A stretch of 40,715 bases of DNA, taken from NCBI GenBank assembly GCA_021108315.1, contig JAIORE010000260.1, positions 1 through 40,715 on the forward strand, given 5' to 3'. Both the position numbers and the translations under genes were made by a program. Shown piece after piece: positions 25,006 through 33,101 of this stretch. Within the stretch, counting starts at the first letter, position 1, and each line of letters opens with the position of its first letter. This DNA is from Candidatus Cloacimonadota bacterium (GTDB taxonomy: Bacteria > Cloacimonadota > Cloacimonadia > Cloacimonadales > TCS61). A model generated the notes under the pieces. It had not been told where the DNA came from. It saw only the letters and a program-made list of their open reading frames with translations, and made no database searches.

Positions 25006-26110
25006 TTATTATAGATCCGTATAATTTTTGATATTTTTTTGACATCAGTGATGCAGTGAAATTATTCCGAATAATGTTTAAACTATCATTAGAAATATTT
25101 TTATAATCACACTTATCAATATTTTCTATTTTTCTTGAAAGCTCATCAATTTTTTTTGTATTAAATAAAAAATTTGACAACGAAGAAAAAGTAAAAATTT
25201 CTTTGTGAGCTGGAATATTTGATAGAATACATGGTAAACCACACGCCATTGCTTCGAGAACAGTATTGGGAAGACCTTCTGCTTTTGATGCTGAAATAAA
25301 ATAATCTGATGCTTTTAGATAATCATTAACATTATTAACATTTCCTAATAATATTATTGATTTGTTATTATGGATTTGCTTTTTTAGTTTTTCCCTTTCA
25401 AATCCATCTCCTGCAATAAGAAGCATTGAATTATTGAATTTTGAATTGTTATATCCTTGAATTATTGTCTCTATATTTTTTCTTGGAATCAAGCTTCCAA
25501 CAGTTATAAATATCTTTTTATCAATACTAATCTGCAATTTTTTCCTGATTTTTATTTTCTCTGATTTATCAATACTGTTATAAATACTAGTATTAATTCC
25601 ATTCTGGATAAATTTCAGATGTATATTATGTTTTATTTGAAAAATTTCAGCAATACTTTTTGAACAAGCTATAGGATTTTTACTGTTCCTAATCACATTA
25701 AGATGGTTTATTGCTGCAATTGTTCCTTTAATTTTTCCGTATTTCATTGGATAATCGTATAAAGGATAATTCCTTATTGTATTGATTACATTGTATTCTT
25801 TAAAATTTGATAGCAGAGAATCTGCTCGAATACCACTTGTATGGATTATATCAGGACTAAATTTTTTTATCTTTTTTAACAACATTTTCTTTGCTAAGAA
25901 CAATCCTTTAATTCTTGATAAATTTAAACTTTCAACATTAATATTTTTTTCAACAAATTTTTCTATTAGTGTATTTGGTGGTTCCGGTGATAAAGTGATT
26001 ATTTTGGGTTCAAATGTTGTTCTATCAAGATTATTAATAATATTATACAATTGATTTGTCGGACCTGATTCTTTTAATATGGAAACGATATATAGTACTT
26101 TATATTTCAT
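24995..26110 (-). CDS. Family 4 glycosyltransferase
   Basis: 371 residues from the ATG at 26110, which has GGAG six bases upstream; a second ATG four codons earlier has no ribosome site. GT-B fold. N-terminal acceptor domain begins YKVLYIVSILKESGPTNQLY; nucleotide-donor domain has IFITVGSLIPRKN, LLIAGDGFEREKL, IILLGNVNNVNDYLKASDYF and the retaining GT4 signature SKAEGLPNTVLEAMACGLP. Typical of capsule and O-antigen assembly. It acts at the cytoplasmic face. The stop lies inside the start region of the propeller gene. Very Asn/Ile/Lys-rich compared with genes at 20-23 kb. Confidence 0.9.
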   Translation of the reverse strand: MKYKVLYIVSILKESGPTNQLYNIINNLDRTTFEPKIITLSPEPPNTLIEKFVEKNINVESLNLSRIKGLFLAKKMLLKKIKKFSPDIIHTSGIRADSLLSNFKEYNVINTIRNYPLYDYPMKYGKIKGTIAAINHLNVIRNSKNPIACSKSIAEIFQIKHNIHLKFIQNGINTSIYNSIDKSEKIKIRKKLQISIDKKIFITVGSLIPRKNIETIIQGYNNSKFNNSMLLIAGDGFEREKLKKQIHNNKSIILLGNVNNVNDYLKASDYFISASKAEGLPNTVLEAMACGLPCILSNIPAHKEIFTFSSLSNFLFNTKKIDELSRKIENIDKCDYKNISNDSLNIIRNNFTASLMSKKYQKLYGSIINEK

Positions 26111-26131
26111 CTTTATCTCCATTACAAGTTT

Positions 26132-27337
26132 CTAATATTCTAAAGAATAAATTTTTTCTCTTAGGGATCTGATTTTCACAAAAATTAATCCAAATACAAA
26201 ATAGAAAGGTCTTAGTTCAAATAGAGACGAAGGAGAATTTGATGAAATCAAAAAAGTTATTAAAAACATTAATAATGCTACTTCAAAGAAATTTGTTTCA
26301 ATTTTGTTTCTAAATGAGTAAATAAATCTGTAGTCTTTATATAGTTGATAATACATAAACAGGAAAATCAATAATGCAATGATTCCGTAAGTAGCTACTA
26401 AATGTATAAAGAAATTATGCAATGCCCATTTTTCTTTATCTCTTGTCCAATAATTTGGAATTATTATATTTCCTGCTCCCACCCCCATATAATGACTTTC
26501 TTGTATTATTTGTAATCCTTGAACAATTAAATATACTCTTAATAATAAAGAAGATGCTTCGGTGTTTCTTTGTTCACTTAAATTTTGATCTCCAGTTATC
26601 GAAATTATTTGGAATAAAGGAATTGATATTATCAATATCAAAATAACAGAAATTATTAATGTAAATTTTTTTTGTTTAAATTTCAATCTTATTATTATTA
26701 CTATAAAAAAAATAAACATTTGAATACTTATTGCAAGCAGATTGAATCTTGAACCGGCAATAAAGCATGTAATAATTATGATACTTAAAAGCAAAATATT
26801 ACTAATATTCTTTCTTGAAAGGATTTCTGAGAATATAAACGGACTGAAAAAAACCAGAAAGGTAGTCAGACGATTTTCATTAGAATATATAGCTCGATGA
26901 TTGAAGTTGAATGTTTTTGCAATTATAAACTGGATACAAAGGAATAATATGACTATTTTAGTTATCTTAATCACTTTTTTTATTTTTTTCTCATCATCAA
27001 TAAGATTATGCATTAAAAGTATAATCGTAAATCCACTGAGGATATGAAAGAATTCATCATAACTATCAAATGATGTTGCTCTTAAAAGTGATATTCCACT
27101 GAGAAGAGTAAATCCAGTAAAAAAAAGATATTTTCTATCAAAAGGAATATAAGAAATTTTCAATCTGGCAAAAAAAGTGATAAAAATAATTATCATTATT
27201 AAGGGAAATATAATTGTAAATTTGTAGATCAAAATTCCACTAGATAATAAAAAAGTAGGGAGTATGAAATAAACAAACAGATCAGTTATTGTAATAGTAA
27301 ATTGTTTTCTATTAAGATTTTTCATATTACTGATCAA
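26132..27337 (-). CDS. Wzy-type O-antigen polymerase / ligase family membrane protein
   Basis: 401 residues, at least ten hydrophobic segments. The conserved O-antigen-ligase region is visible near the C-terminus: MGVGAGNIIIPNYW followed by WALHNFFIHLVATYGIIALL, matching the HN-x-F...YG pattern of the family. In a locus with Wzx and a Wzz-type protein it most likely polymerises flipped repeat units in the periplasm. The start is unclear: the longest frame uses TTG at 27337, and an ATG is present at 27325; neither has a good ribosome site. It follows the GT4 at 27341-28450 with three bases between. Confidence 0.8.
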   Translation of the reverse strand: MISNMKNLNRKQFTITITDLFVYFILPTFLLSSGILIYKFTIIFPLIMIIIFITFFARLKISYIPFDRKYLFFTGFTLLSGISLLRATSFDSYDEFFHILSGFTIILLMHNLIDDEKKIKKVIKITKIVILFLCIQFIIAKTFNFNHRAIYSNENRLTTFLVFFSPFIFSEILSRKNISNILLLSIIIITCFIAGSRFNLLAISIQMFIFFIVIIIRLKFKQKKFTLIISVILILIISIPLFQIISITGDQNLSEQRNTEASSLLLRVYLIVQGLQIIQESHYMGVGAGNIIIPNYWTRDKEKWALHNFFIHLVATYGIIALLIFLFMYYQLYKDYRFIYSFRNKIETNFFEVALLMFLITFLISSNSPSSLFELRPFYFVFGLIFVKIRSLREKIYSLEY

Positions 27338-27340
27338 AAA

Positions 27341-28450
27341 TTATAAAAAGACTTCTATTTTTTTCATTGTATTTTCTACTGAATTTTCATGTGCAAAATT
27401 AATTAAACTTTCTCTACTAAATATGTCATACTTATTATTTATGATAATATCATAAACTTCATTATTATTATTTATCAAAAAACCATTTTTATAATTTACA
27501 ATAACTTCTGGAACACCTGCATAATTTTTTCCGATCACCGGACAGCCACATGCATTTGCTTCTAAATAAACCAATCCAAATGATTCTTCTTTTCTTCTGG
27601 ATAATAATACGAAAACATCTGATGAAGAGTATATTTTTCTTAGTTCAGATTTCGGTTTAAAACCGGTAAAAGTTACATAATTTTCTATATTATAGTTAGT
27701 GATTTCTCTTTTTAACTTCTTTAAAAACAATCCATCACCAACTATTATCCAGTGAAAATTACTATTTTTTGTTAAAATTTTATTAAATAATATTATCAAC
27801 TCATCAAATCCTTTTTCTTTAATAATCCTTCCAACAGTCAATATTATTTTACGATTATGTGGAATATTATATTTTTTATGCAAATCAATCGGATCATAAT
27901 AAAATATAGTTGTATTTACACCATTTCTAATAATATTAATTTTTTTAGCAATCTCAGTAAGATTAGTTTCGTTAATAAACATATTTTTCATATAATTGCT
28001 GACTGCTATAATTTTGTCACAGTTAAATAGTAGATTCTTATATTTCTTCTTGAAATTAATTATTTGATATAATTTCTTTGGTTGACAAAAGATATGTTTA
28101 GCTTCACTTCCATGTAGATAAACAAGACATTTCTTTTGCAATTTTTTTGAAAAAGAAAATGTTGCTAATAATGCTGCTCCGATATCATTTAAAATTATCT
28201 TATCATACTTATTAGCATTTAGTATTAGTATTCTAATCATCAGTGTAATAATAAAAAACTTAGGTGTTGGAGATACTGTTATCATTTTAAATTTTTCATT
28301 ATTAAGTTTACGATTTTTGTTTTTTCTTGTAATTATTGTAACATTGTAATTTAGATTTGCTAATATTATAGCTGTATCATGTGCAACAGAACCTGCTCCA
28401 CCTAAATCAGGAGGAAATTCAATAGAGATAATTAATATTTTCTTTTTCAT
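27341..28450 (-). CDS. Family 4 glycosyltransferase
   Basis: 369 residues, GT-B fold: KILIISIEFPPDLGGAGSVAHD at the N-terminus (a GT4 acceptor-domain hallmark), IILTVGRIIKEKGFDELI, WIIVGDGLFLKKLKREI, VTFTGFKPKSELRKIYSSSDVFVLLS, then the E-x7-E type signature EESFGLVYLEANACGCPVIG. It is distinct from the other GT4 at 24995-26110. Donor unknown. It lies between the pyruvyltransferase and Wzy genes with gaps under 10 bases. Ribosome site AAGAAAATT is modest. Confidence 0.9.
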   Translation of the reverse strand: MKKKILIISIEFPPDLGGAGSVAHDTAIILANLNYNVTIITRKNKNRKLNNEKFKMITVSPTPKFFIITLMIRILILNANKYDKIILNDIGAALLATFSFSKKLQKKCLVYLHGSEAKHIFCQPKKLYQIINFKKKYKNLLFNCDKIIAVSNYMKNMFINETNLTEIAKKINIIRNGVNTTIFYYDPIDLHKKYNIPHNRKIILTVGRIIKEKGFDELIILFNKILTKNSNFHWIIVGDGLFLKKLKREITNYNIENYVTFTGFKPKSELRKIYSSSDVFVLLSRRKEESFGLVYLEANACGCPVIGKNYAGVPEVIVNYKNGFLINNNNEVYDIIINNKYDIFSRESLINFAHENSVENTMKKIEVFL

Positions 28451-28457
28451 AATTTTC

Positions 28458-29600
28458 TTAACATATTTTTTTAACTTGTTTTAGAAATTTATCTAATTTT
28501 AGATTTTCCTTTTTTATACAGTTTTCAAAATTTATCTTATTTATATTAAGTTCCGAAATTCTACTAATAATATTATCAAAATTGTCTGAGAATTTGTGCT
28601 TTACAAGATGATCAAGTAATTCACACTCTTTTAATAGTGATGTCTTTTTACTTTCTTGATTTTCATAAGCTTTAGAATCATTAATACTTAAAAAATTTAC
28701 TTTATTTTTTATACAAAAAATTGTACCGTGAAAACGATTCGTTATTGTAAAATCAAAATATTTATAAACTTCTGCCCATTCAAAAGAATTAATAATTCCT
28801 CCGAGATTAAAATCAGCATTTTGATTAAATATCGGAGAAATAATCTGATATCCCTTTTCTTTAAAATGACTACTAATTTTATTACTTAAAATATTATTGG
28901 GTAGATGTAAACCAAGAATTGGTTTTTTTAAATTAACTCCGATTTTAATAAGCTTTTTATCAATGTTTGTTTTCTTTATTTCCAATGAAAAAGTAGGATC
29001 AGGAATCCTAATAATTTTCTCATCTTTTTTACCTAAAATATTAGTAATTAACGATTCTGTGTAGTTATCCCGGAGACCGAGTAAAGAAAAGCTATTAAGA
29101 GATTTTTTCAGAATTTCACATTGTGTATCATTTAGTTGAACATTGCTTTTGTCAGAAGAAGCTGCAAAAGCAATTTTTTTTGCATTAATCTTTTCAGATA
29201 ACCAATATATATTAGGGATTGGTGGTGCATAACCATGCTTATTCTTAATCTCAAAAACAACATCGCTTCCAACAAAAATTACATCATAATTTAATCTATT
29301 TATAAAACTAACAGATTTATTATAATTATTACTCCACAATTTTTTAGGAGATAATGGTAAATAGTTATTAATGAAGTTATTCATTTTGTGAATTCTTGAC
29401 AAACTTAAACTTAAATTTCGAAAGTTTCTGGTAATAATTGTTGACCGAAATTCTTTTATCAACCCTTTTATTGGGCTATAATCTATAATTTCAATATCTG
29501 CTTTCGGATATCTTTGTTTTAGTAATTCACAAGTGGCATAAGCTTGTAATAGCGATCCGTGATTTACTACTCTATGAAAAGTTAAAATTCCAATTTTCAT
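28458..29600 (-). CDS. Polysaccharide pyruvyl transferase family protein
   Basis: 380 residues from the ATG at 29600. A GTG five codons earlier overlaps the upstream stop as GTGA and is the alternative start. Family marks: KIGILTFHRVVNHGSLLQAYATCELL at the N-terminus, VIFVGSDVVFE, AASSDKSNVQL, LLGLRDNYTESLI, WAEVYKYFDFTITNRFHGTIF (the RFHG motif). Members transfer pyruvate from phosphoenolpyruvate to sugar hydroxyls, forming ketals and adding negative charge. The product is probably a pyruvylated surface glycan. It directly follows a nitroreductase-like gene, a pairing seen in other polysaccharide loci. Confidence 0.87.
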   Translation of the reverse strand: MKIGILTFHRVVNHGSLLQAYATCELLKQRYPKADIEIIDYSPIKGLIKEFRSTIITRNFRNLSLSLSRIHKMNNFINNYLPLSPKKLWSNNYNKSVSFINRLNYDVIFVGSDVVFEIKNKHGYAPPIPNIYWLSEKINAKKIAFAASSDKSNVQLNDTQCEILKKSLNSFSLLGLRDNYTESLITNILGKKDEKIIRIPDPTFSLEIKKTNIDKKLIKIGVNLKKPILGLHLPNNILSNKISSHFKEKGYQIISPIFNQNADFNLGGIINSFEWAEVYKYFDFTITNRFHGTIFCIKNKVNFLSINDSKAYENQESKKTSLLKECELLDHLVKHKFSDNFDNIISRISELNINKINFENCIKKENLKLDKFLKQVKKIC

Positions 29601-29611
29601 ACTATTTAATC

Positions 29612-30616
29612 TCACTTTATATAAATAATATCTTCAACTTTTTTTCTTGAAGAGATAGGAACTTTGAATTGATTTTTTAAGTGTCCAACGATTATCATTA
29701 ATATTATATTTTCAGTTTTTTCAATTCCTATAATTTTTCGAAGTTTCAAATCTTGCTTGAATGAATAAGCCCAATTTAAAGTACAAGCACCTAAACCGAG
29801 GTAATGAAGGCTATAAAGTAAACTCATAGCAAACATTCCACCATCAACATAAGATTGACTTCTCTCTTTAATTCCATTATAATAAGATAAATCTGAAGTA
29901 ATTATAAGAAGCTTATTTGCTTTATGACCAAATCCTCTATTGCCGCTCTGTATGTTAAATGCCTCTATTATTAAATTTTTATCTTTAACAATAATTACTC
30001 GAACAGTTTGTCTATTGCAAGCAGACGGTGTTTTAGTTGAAATATTTATCGCTCTTGTCAGCAAAGCAATATTTACATCCTCTTCTGTGAAATCTCTGAT
30101 ACTAAATCGATATTTACTGAATTGTTCGAAATTGGCTTGAGAGTTATTTAAAATCTTATCTTTTGTTAATTCTTTTGTTCCTCCACAATTAAATTTATGT
30201 TTTTTATTTATATTAGTATATCGTTTAATTACTTCCTCTATTTCAAATCTATTAGTATCATGAAAATTTATATATTCATCAACTGAACCCAAAGCTGATT
30301 GATAGGAAAGATTTTCAATATTAAAGTTGTTTTTTTTATATATTTCCAGAAAATTTAATAGTTCTATAATTGCTATTTTCCCAAAACCTAATCTTGTATC
30401 AGGAAATGATAAACCTTTTTCAATAACATGATATCGTTTAATTATCATTGCTTCAAGCCTTTTTTCATCGCTATCTTTATCCATTATAATTGAAGAATAT
30501 ATAACATAACGAAAAGCATCATAAAAATAATTAGAAATAATGCCCTTCAGATATTTTACAAATCTTAACAATGTTTTAATTTTTAAAGGAACGAGTTTCA
30601 ATATTCTTTGTTTCAT
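29612..30616 (-). CDS. Nitroreductase-family protein with N-terminal extension
   Basis: 334 residues. The nitroreductase fold occupies about 170-330: YRFSIRDFTEEDV (FMN-phosphate contact), TPSACNRQTVRVIIV, DGGMFAMSLLYSLHYLGLGACTLNW, IIVGHLK. The preceding 160 residues are longer than in usual nitroreductases (about 180-220 residues in total) and contain charged helices without a domain I recognise. The family uses FMN to reduce small molecules or dehydrogenate substrates; its role in polysaccharide loci is not established. The start overlaps the flippase stop by 41 bases, and AAGG lies before ATG. It may be a redox step on a sugar or on the pyruvyl donor system (inference). Confidence 0.75.
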   Translation of the reverse strand: MKQRILKLVPLKIKTLLRFVKYLKGIISNYFYDAFRYVIYSSIIMDKDSDEKRLEAMIIKRYHVIEKGLSFPDTRLGFGKIAIIELLNFLEIYKKNNFNIENLSYQSALGSVDEYINFHDTNRFEIEEVIKRYTNINKKHKFNCGGTKELTKDKILNNSQANFEQFSKYRFSIRDFTEEDVNIALLTRAINISTKTPSACNRQTVRVIIVKDKNLIIEAFNIQSGNRGFGHKANKLLIITSDLSYYNGIKERSQSYVDGGMFAMSLLYSLHYLGLGACTLNWAYSFKQDLKLRKIIGIEKTENIILMIIVGHLKNQFKVPISSRKKVEDIIYIK

Positions 30617-31913
30617 TAATCAACCTTTTTACAAATTTAAAACTTACTACATGATAAAATGATTTCGAGATCATAACAAAAAGTATATAAGTCTTCTTAT
30701 TACAGAGATTTAGCAAGTATATGGATAGAAACATAGCAACTAATGAATTCCAAGCAGCTGCTTTAATTCCATAAACTGGTATTAAAAAATAATTGGCAGT
30801 AATGTTATATATCACGGCAATTGAATTATAAATCAAGGAGAGATGTTGAAGATTTTCAATTACAATCCATCTACCTCTGATCACACCAAGAAAGACAAAA
30901 ATTGTAACCCAAATATAAATTTGAAAGACAATAATCGATTCATAAAAGTCATTTCCGTAAATTAATAAAATTATCTGTTTTGAAAATACAAAAGCCGGTA
31001 TCCCAATTGAAAAAGTTATTAACACCATCAAGTCATATAAAAATTGTAAGCGTGAATGGTAGACTTCCTCATTATTCTTTTTTGAATTAACTATTGCAGG
31101 AAAAAGAGAAGTTGCAATAAGAATTGGTATTAAATTTATCATTTGATTAAATCTGGTTGCTGCAGCATATTTTCCGACAGCTTCAAAACCAAGAAAAAAT
31201 TTAATCATTATCTGATCAATCCTGATATTAATAGTAGCTAAAACTCCGGAAAGCACTAACGGATAAGATTCTTTAATAAATTGAAAAAAAAGAGATTTTT
31301 TTATTTTCCAATTGAGAATATTTTCACCCTTTTTCATATACATATACAATAAGCCAATTGCAAATAAAATATGATCTAGAGTTAATGCAAAAGCAAACCA
31401 GATCAAATTGCAGTTAGCTATAATTAATCCGATTTTAAACAATGATAAAATTATTTCTTTATAAATAATAACTATCGAAGAATATTTAAGAAGAACTTTT
31501 GATTGGAAATAAAAATCAATAACTTTAAAGTTTTGAAAAAATAATCCCAGAAGAATAAATACAAATACAATTTTTGTAACAAAATTTAAAGATGAGTAAT
31601 GAATATAAGTTAAAATTATTATTGAAACGAATATACATCCCAAAATCTTTATAATAAAGGCTGTTCCATATATTTCATTCTTTTCTTCTTGTTTATTCAG
31701 TAATTCTTTAACTACTATCGAATCAAGTCTAAAGCTTGAGAAAGCACTAAATAAACCAACAAAACTAATTGCATAACTTAATATTCCAAATTTCTCTGCA
31801 CCTAAATATCTGATTATAAATATTGAAAGAAAAAAATTTGAAAAAAGCTTTAAGCCATTTGCGAAAAAAAGCCATGAAGTATTTGAAAGATATTTTTTGA
31901 AACTTCTATGCAT
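30576..31913 (-). CDS. wzx: Wzx-type polysaccharide flippase (MOP superfamily)
   Basis: 445 residues with about 12-14 hydrophobic segments across the whole length, starting NTSWLFFANGLKLFSNFFLSIFIIRYLGAEKFGILSYAISF, the common opening of O-antigen and capsule flippases. GILSYAISFVGLFS, RIDQIMIKFFLGFEAVGKYAAATRFNQ (the Y-A-A motif region) and YFLIPVYGIKAAAWNSLVA are family-typical. It moves lipid-linked repeat units to the outer face of the inner membrane. The 3' end overlaps the nitroreductase-like gene. The ATG at 31913 has AGAAGA only two bases ahead, so the start is uncertain by a few codons. Confidence 0.9.
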   Translation of the reverse strand: MHRSFKKYLSNTSWLFFANGLKLFSNFFLSIFIIRYLGAEKFGILSYAISFVGLFSAFSSFRLDSIVVKELLNKQEEKNEIYGTAFIIKILGCIFVSIIILTYIHYSSLNFVTKIVFVFILLGLFFQNFKVIDFYFQSKVLLKYSSIVIIYKEIILSLFKIGLIIANCNLIWFAFALTLDHILFAIGLLYMYMKKGENILNWKIKKSLFFQFIKESYPLVLSGVLATINIRIDQIMIKFFLGFEAVGKYAAATRFNQMINLIPILIATSLFPAIVNSKKNNEEVYHSRLQFLYDLMVLITFSIGIPAFVFSKQIILLIYGNDFYESIIVFQIYIWVTIFVFLGVIRGRWIVIENLQHLSLIYNSIAVIYNITANYFLIPVYGIKAAAWNSLVAMFLSIYLLNLCNKKTYILFVMISKSFYHVVSFKFVKRLINETKNIETRSFKN

Positions 31914-31930
31914 TCTTCTATGGAATCCGG

Positions 31931-33034
31931 TTATTCTTCATAATTTTCAAGAGCATACTTTATGAATACAATAATTATCGAAAATATTAGACTAAATAGA
32001 AAACTAATAATAACAATAATTCTCCGTTTTGGACTAAATCTTTTTTCAGGTCTAATCCCATAATCAAGAACTTGGATTGTAGGAATTTTTTTTGCTTCCT
32101 CAATCTTTGCTTGTTCATATTGAGGACCTAAATATTCAAATAGCTTATTATAATAGATAACATTCCTTTCGAGTTGAGCAAATTCTTTTTGTATCTCAGA
32201 AAGATTATCTAAATTTAAAAAAAGATTCTCGGATTTTTTTTTATTTATAAAATCATCATATTTTTCTCTAACTAAATTTAATGATATCTCTGAGCTAGCA
32301 ATTAATGGACTATTTTTAGCTAATGTTGTCTTATTTATTTCTAATTTTATCTCCATTGCCATAATTTCAGCTTTCAATTTTGCTATTTTTTCTATCTGTA
32401 TTTTTAGCTGTGTATCAATATCAATTATATCATTTCTATTCATGAATTCGGCATATTCAGTTTCAAATTTATATAAACTATCTCGAATAATTTTTACTCG
32501 ATCTCCAACAAAATCTTTATTATTTTTTGCTTTTAATGTTGATAAAGAAATATTTAAACTATCTAAACAGGAAATTACATAATTTGTCATATTTGCTACT
32601 GTTTCTTGATTTTTGTCTAAAAATGAGACTATTATCTGCTCTTCATCCCCTACTTTTATTTCTAATTTATCATGTAATATTAAAATTGCTTCTTCTTCAT
32701 TTTCAGTTTCATATATTGATTGAAAGTCAAATTTTTCATTCATTTTCTCAAGTAGTGTTCTGCTTTTTAGTATTGCTATTAATCTTAATTGGTTATCATC
32801 TCCCCCTAATACACCTCCCAATCCTAAAGCACTTAAATTTGCACTTATTCCACCAAACCTATTTTGTTCAGATGATTGTGGTAAAATCATTGCTGTTGCT
32901 TTATACCATTTGGGTAATATAAAACTTACACCTACTGAAACTAATGTAAGAATTACAACCATAATTATTATAAATTTTTTCCGATTCCAAAGAATTTGTC
33001 CATATTCTAGAATATCTATCTCGTTCCTATCCAT
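31931..33034 (-). CDS. Wzz/PCP-type chain-length determinant protein
   Basis: 367 residues. N-terminal TM about 21-40, followed by the PCP motif LPKWYKATAMILPQ; long periplasmic coiled-coil segment about 190-300; PxxP-like stretch RPEKRFSPKRR and the second TM about 339-360 at the C-terminus. These proteins oligomerise in the inner membrane and set the length of Wzy-made polymers. There is no C-terminal tyrosine-kinase domain, so it is of PCP-1/2b type and not Wzc. Start: ATG after AAGGATGAATT. It ends 18 bases before the flippase start. Confidence 0.88.
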   Translation of the reverse strand: MDRNEIDILEYGQILWNRKKFIIIMVVILTLVSVGVSFILPKWYKATAMILPQSSEQNRFGGISANLSALGLGGVLGGDDNQLRLIAILKSRTLLEKMNEKFDFQSIYETENEEEAILILHDKLEIKVGDEEQIIVSFLDKNQETVANMTNYVISCLDSLNISLSTLKAKNNKDFVGDRVKIIRDSLYKFETEYAEFMNRNDIIDIDTQLKIQIEKIAKLKAEIMAMEIKLEINKTTLAKNSPLIASSEISLNLVREKYDDFINKKKSENLFLNLDNLSEIQKEFAQLERNVIYYNKLFEYLGPQYEQAKIEEAKKIPTIQVLDYGIRPEKRFSPKRRIIVIISFLFSLIFSIIIVFIKYALENYEE

Positions 33035-33101
33035 AATTCATCCTTATTCTGAAACATTTTTTCCTTTAATTATCATATTACATATTTATAGTAAAAATAG
33101 A

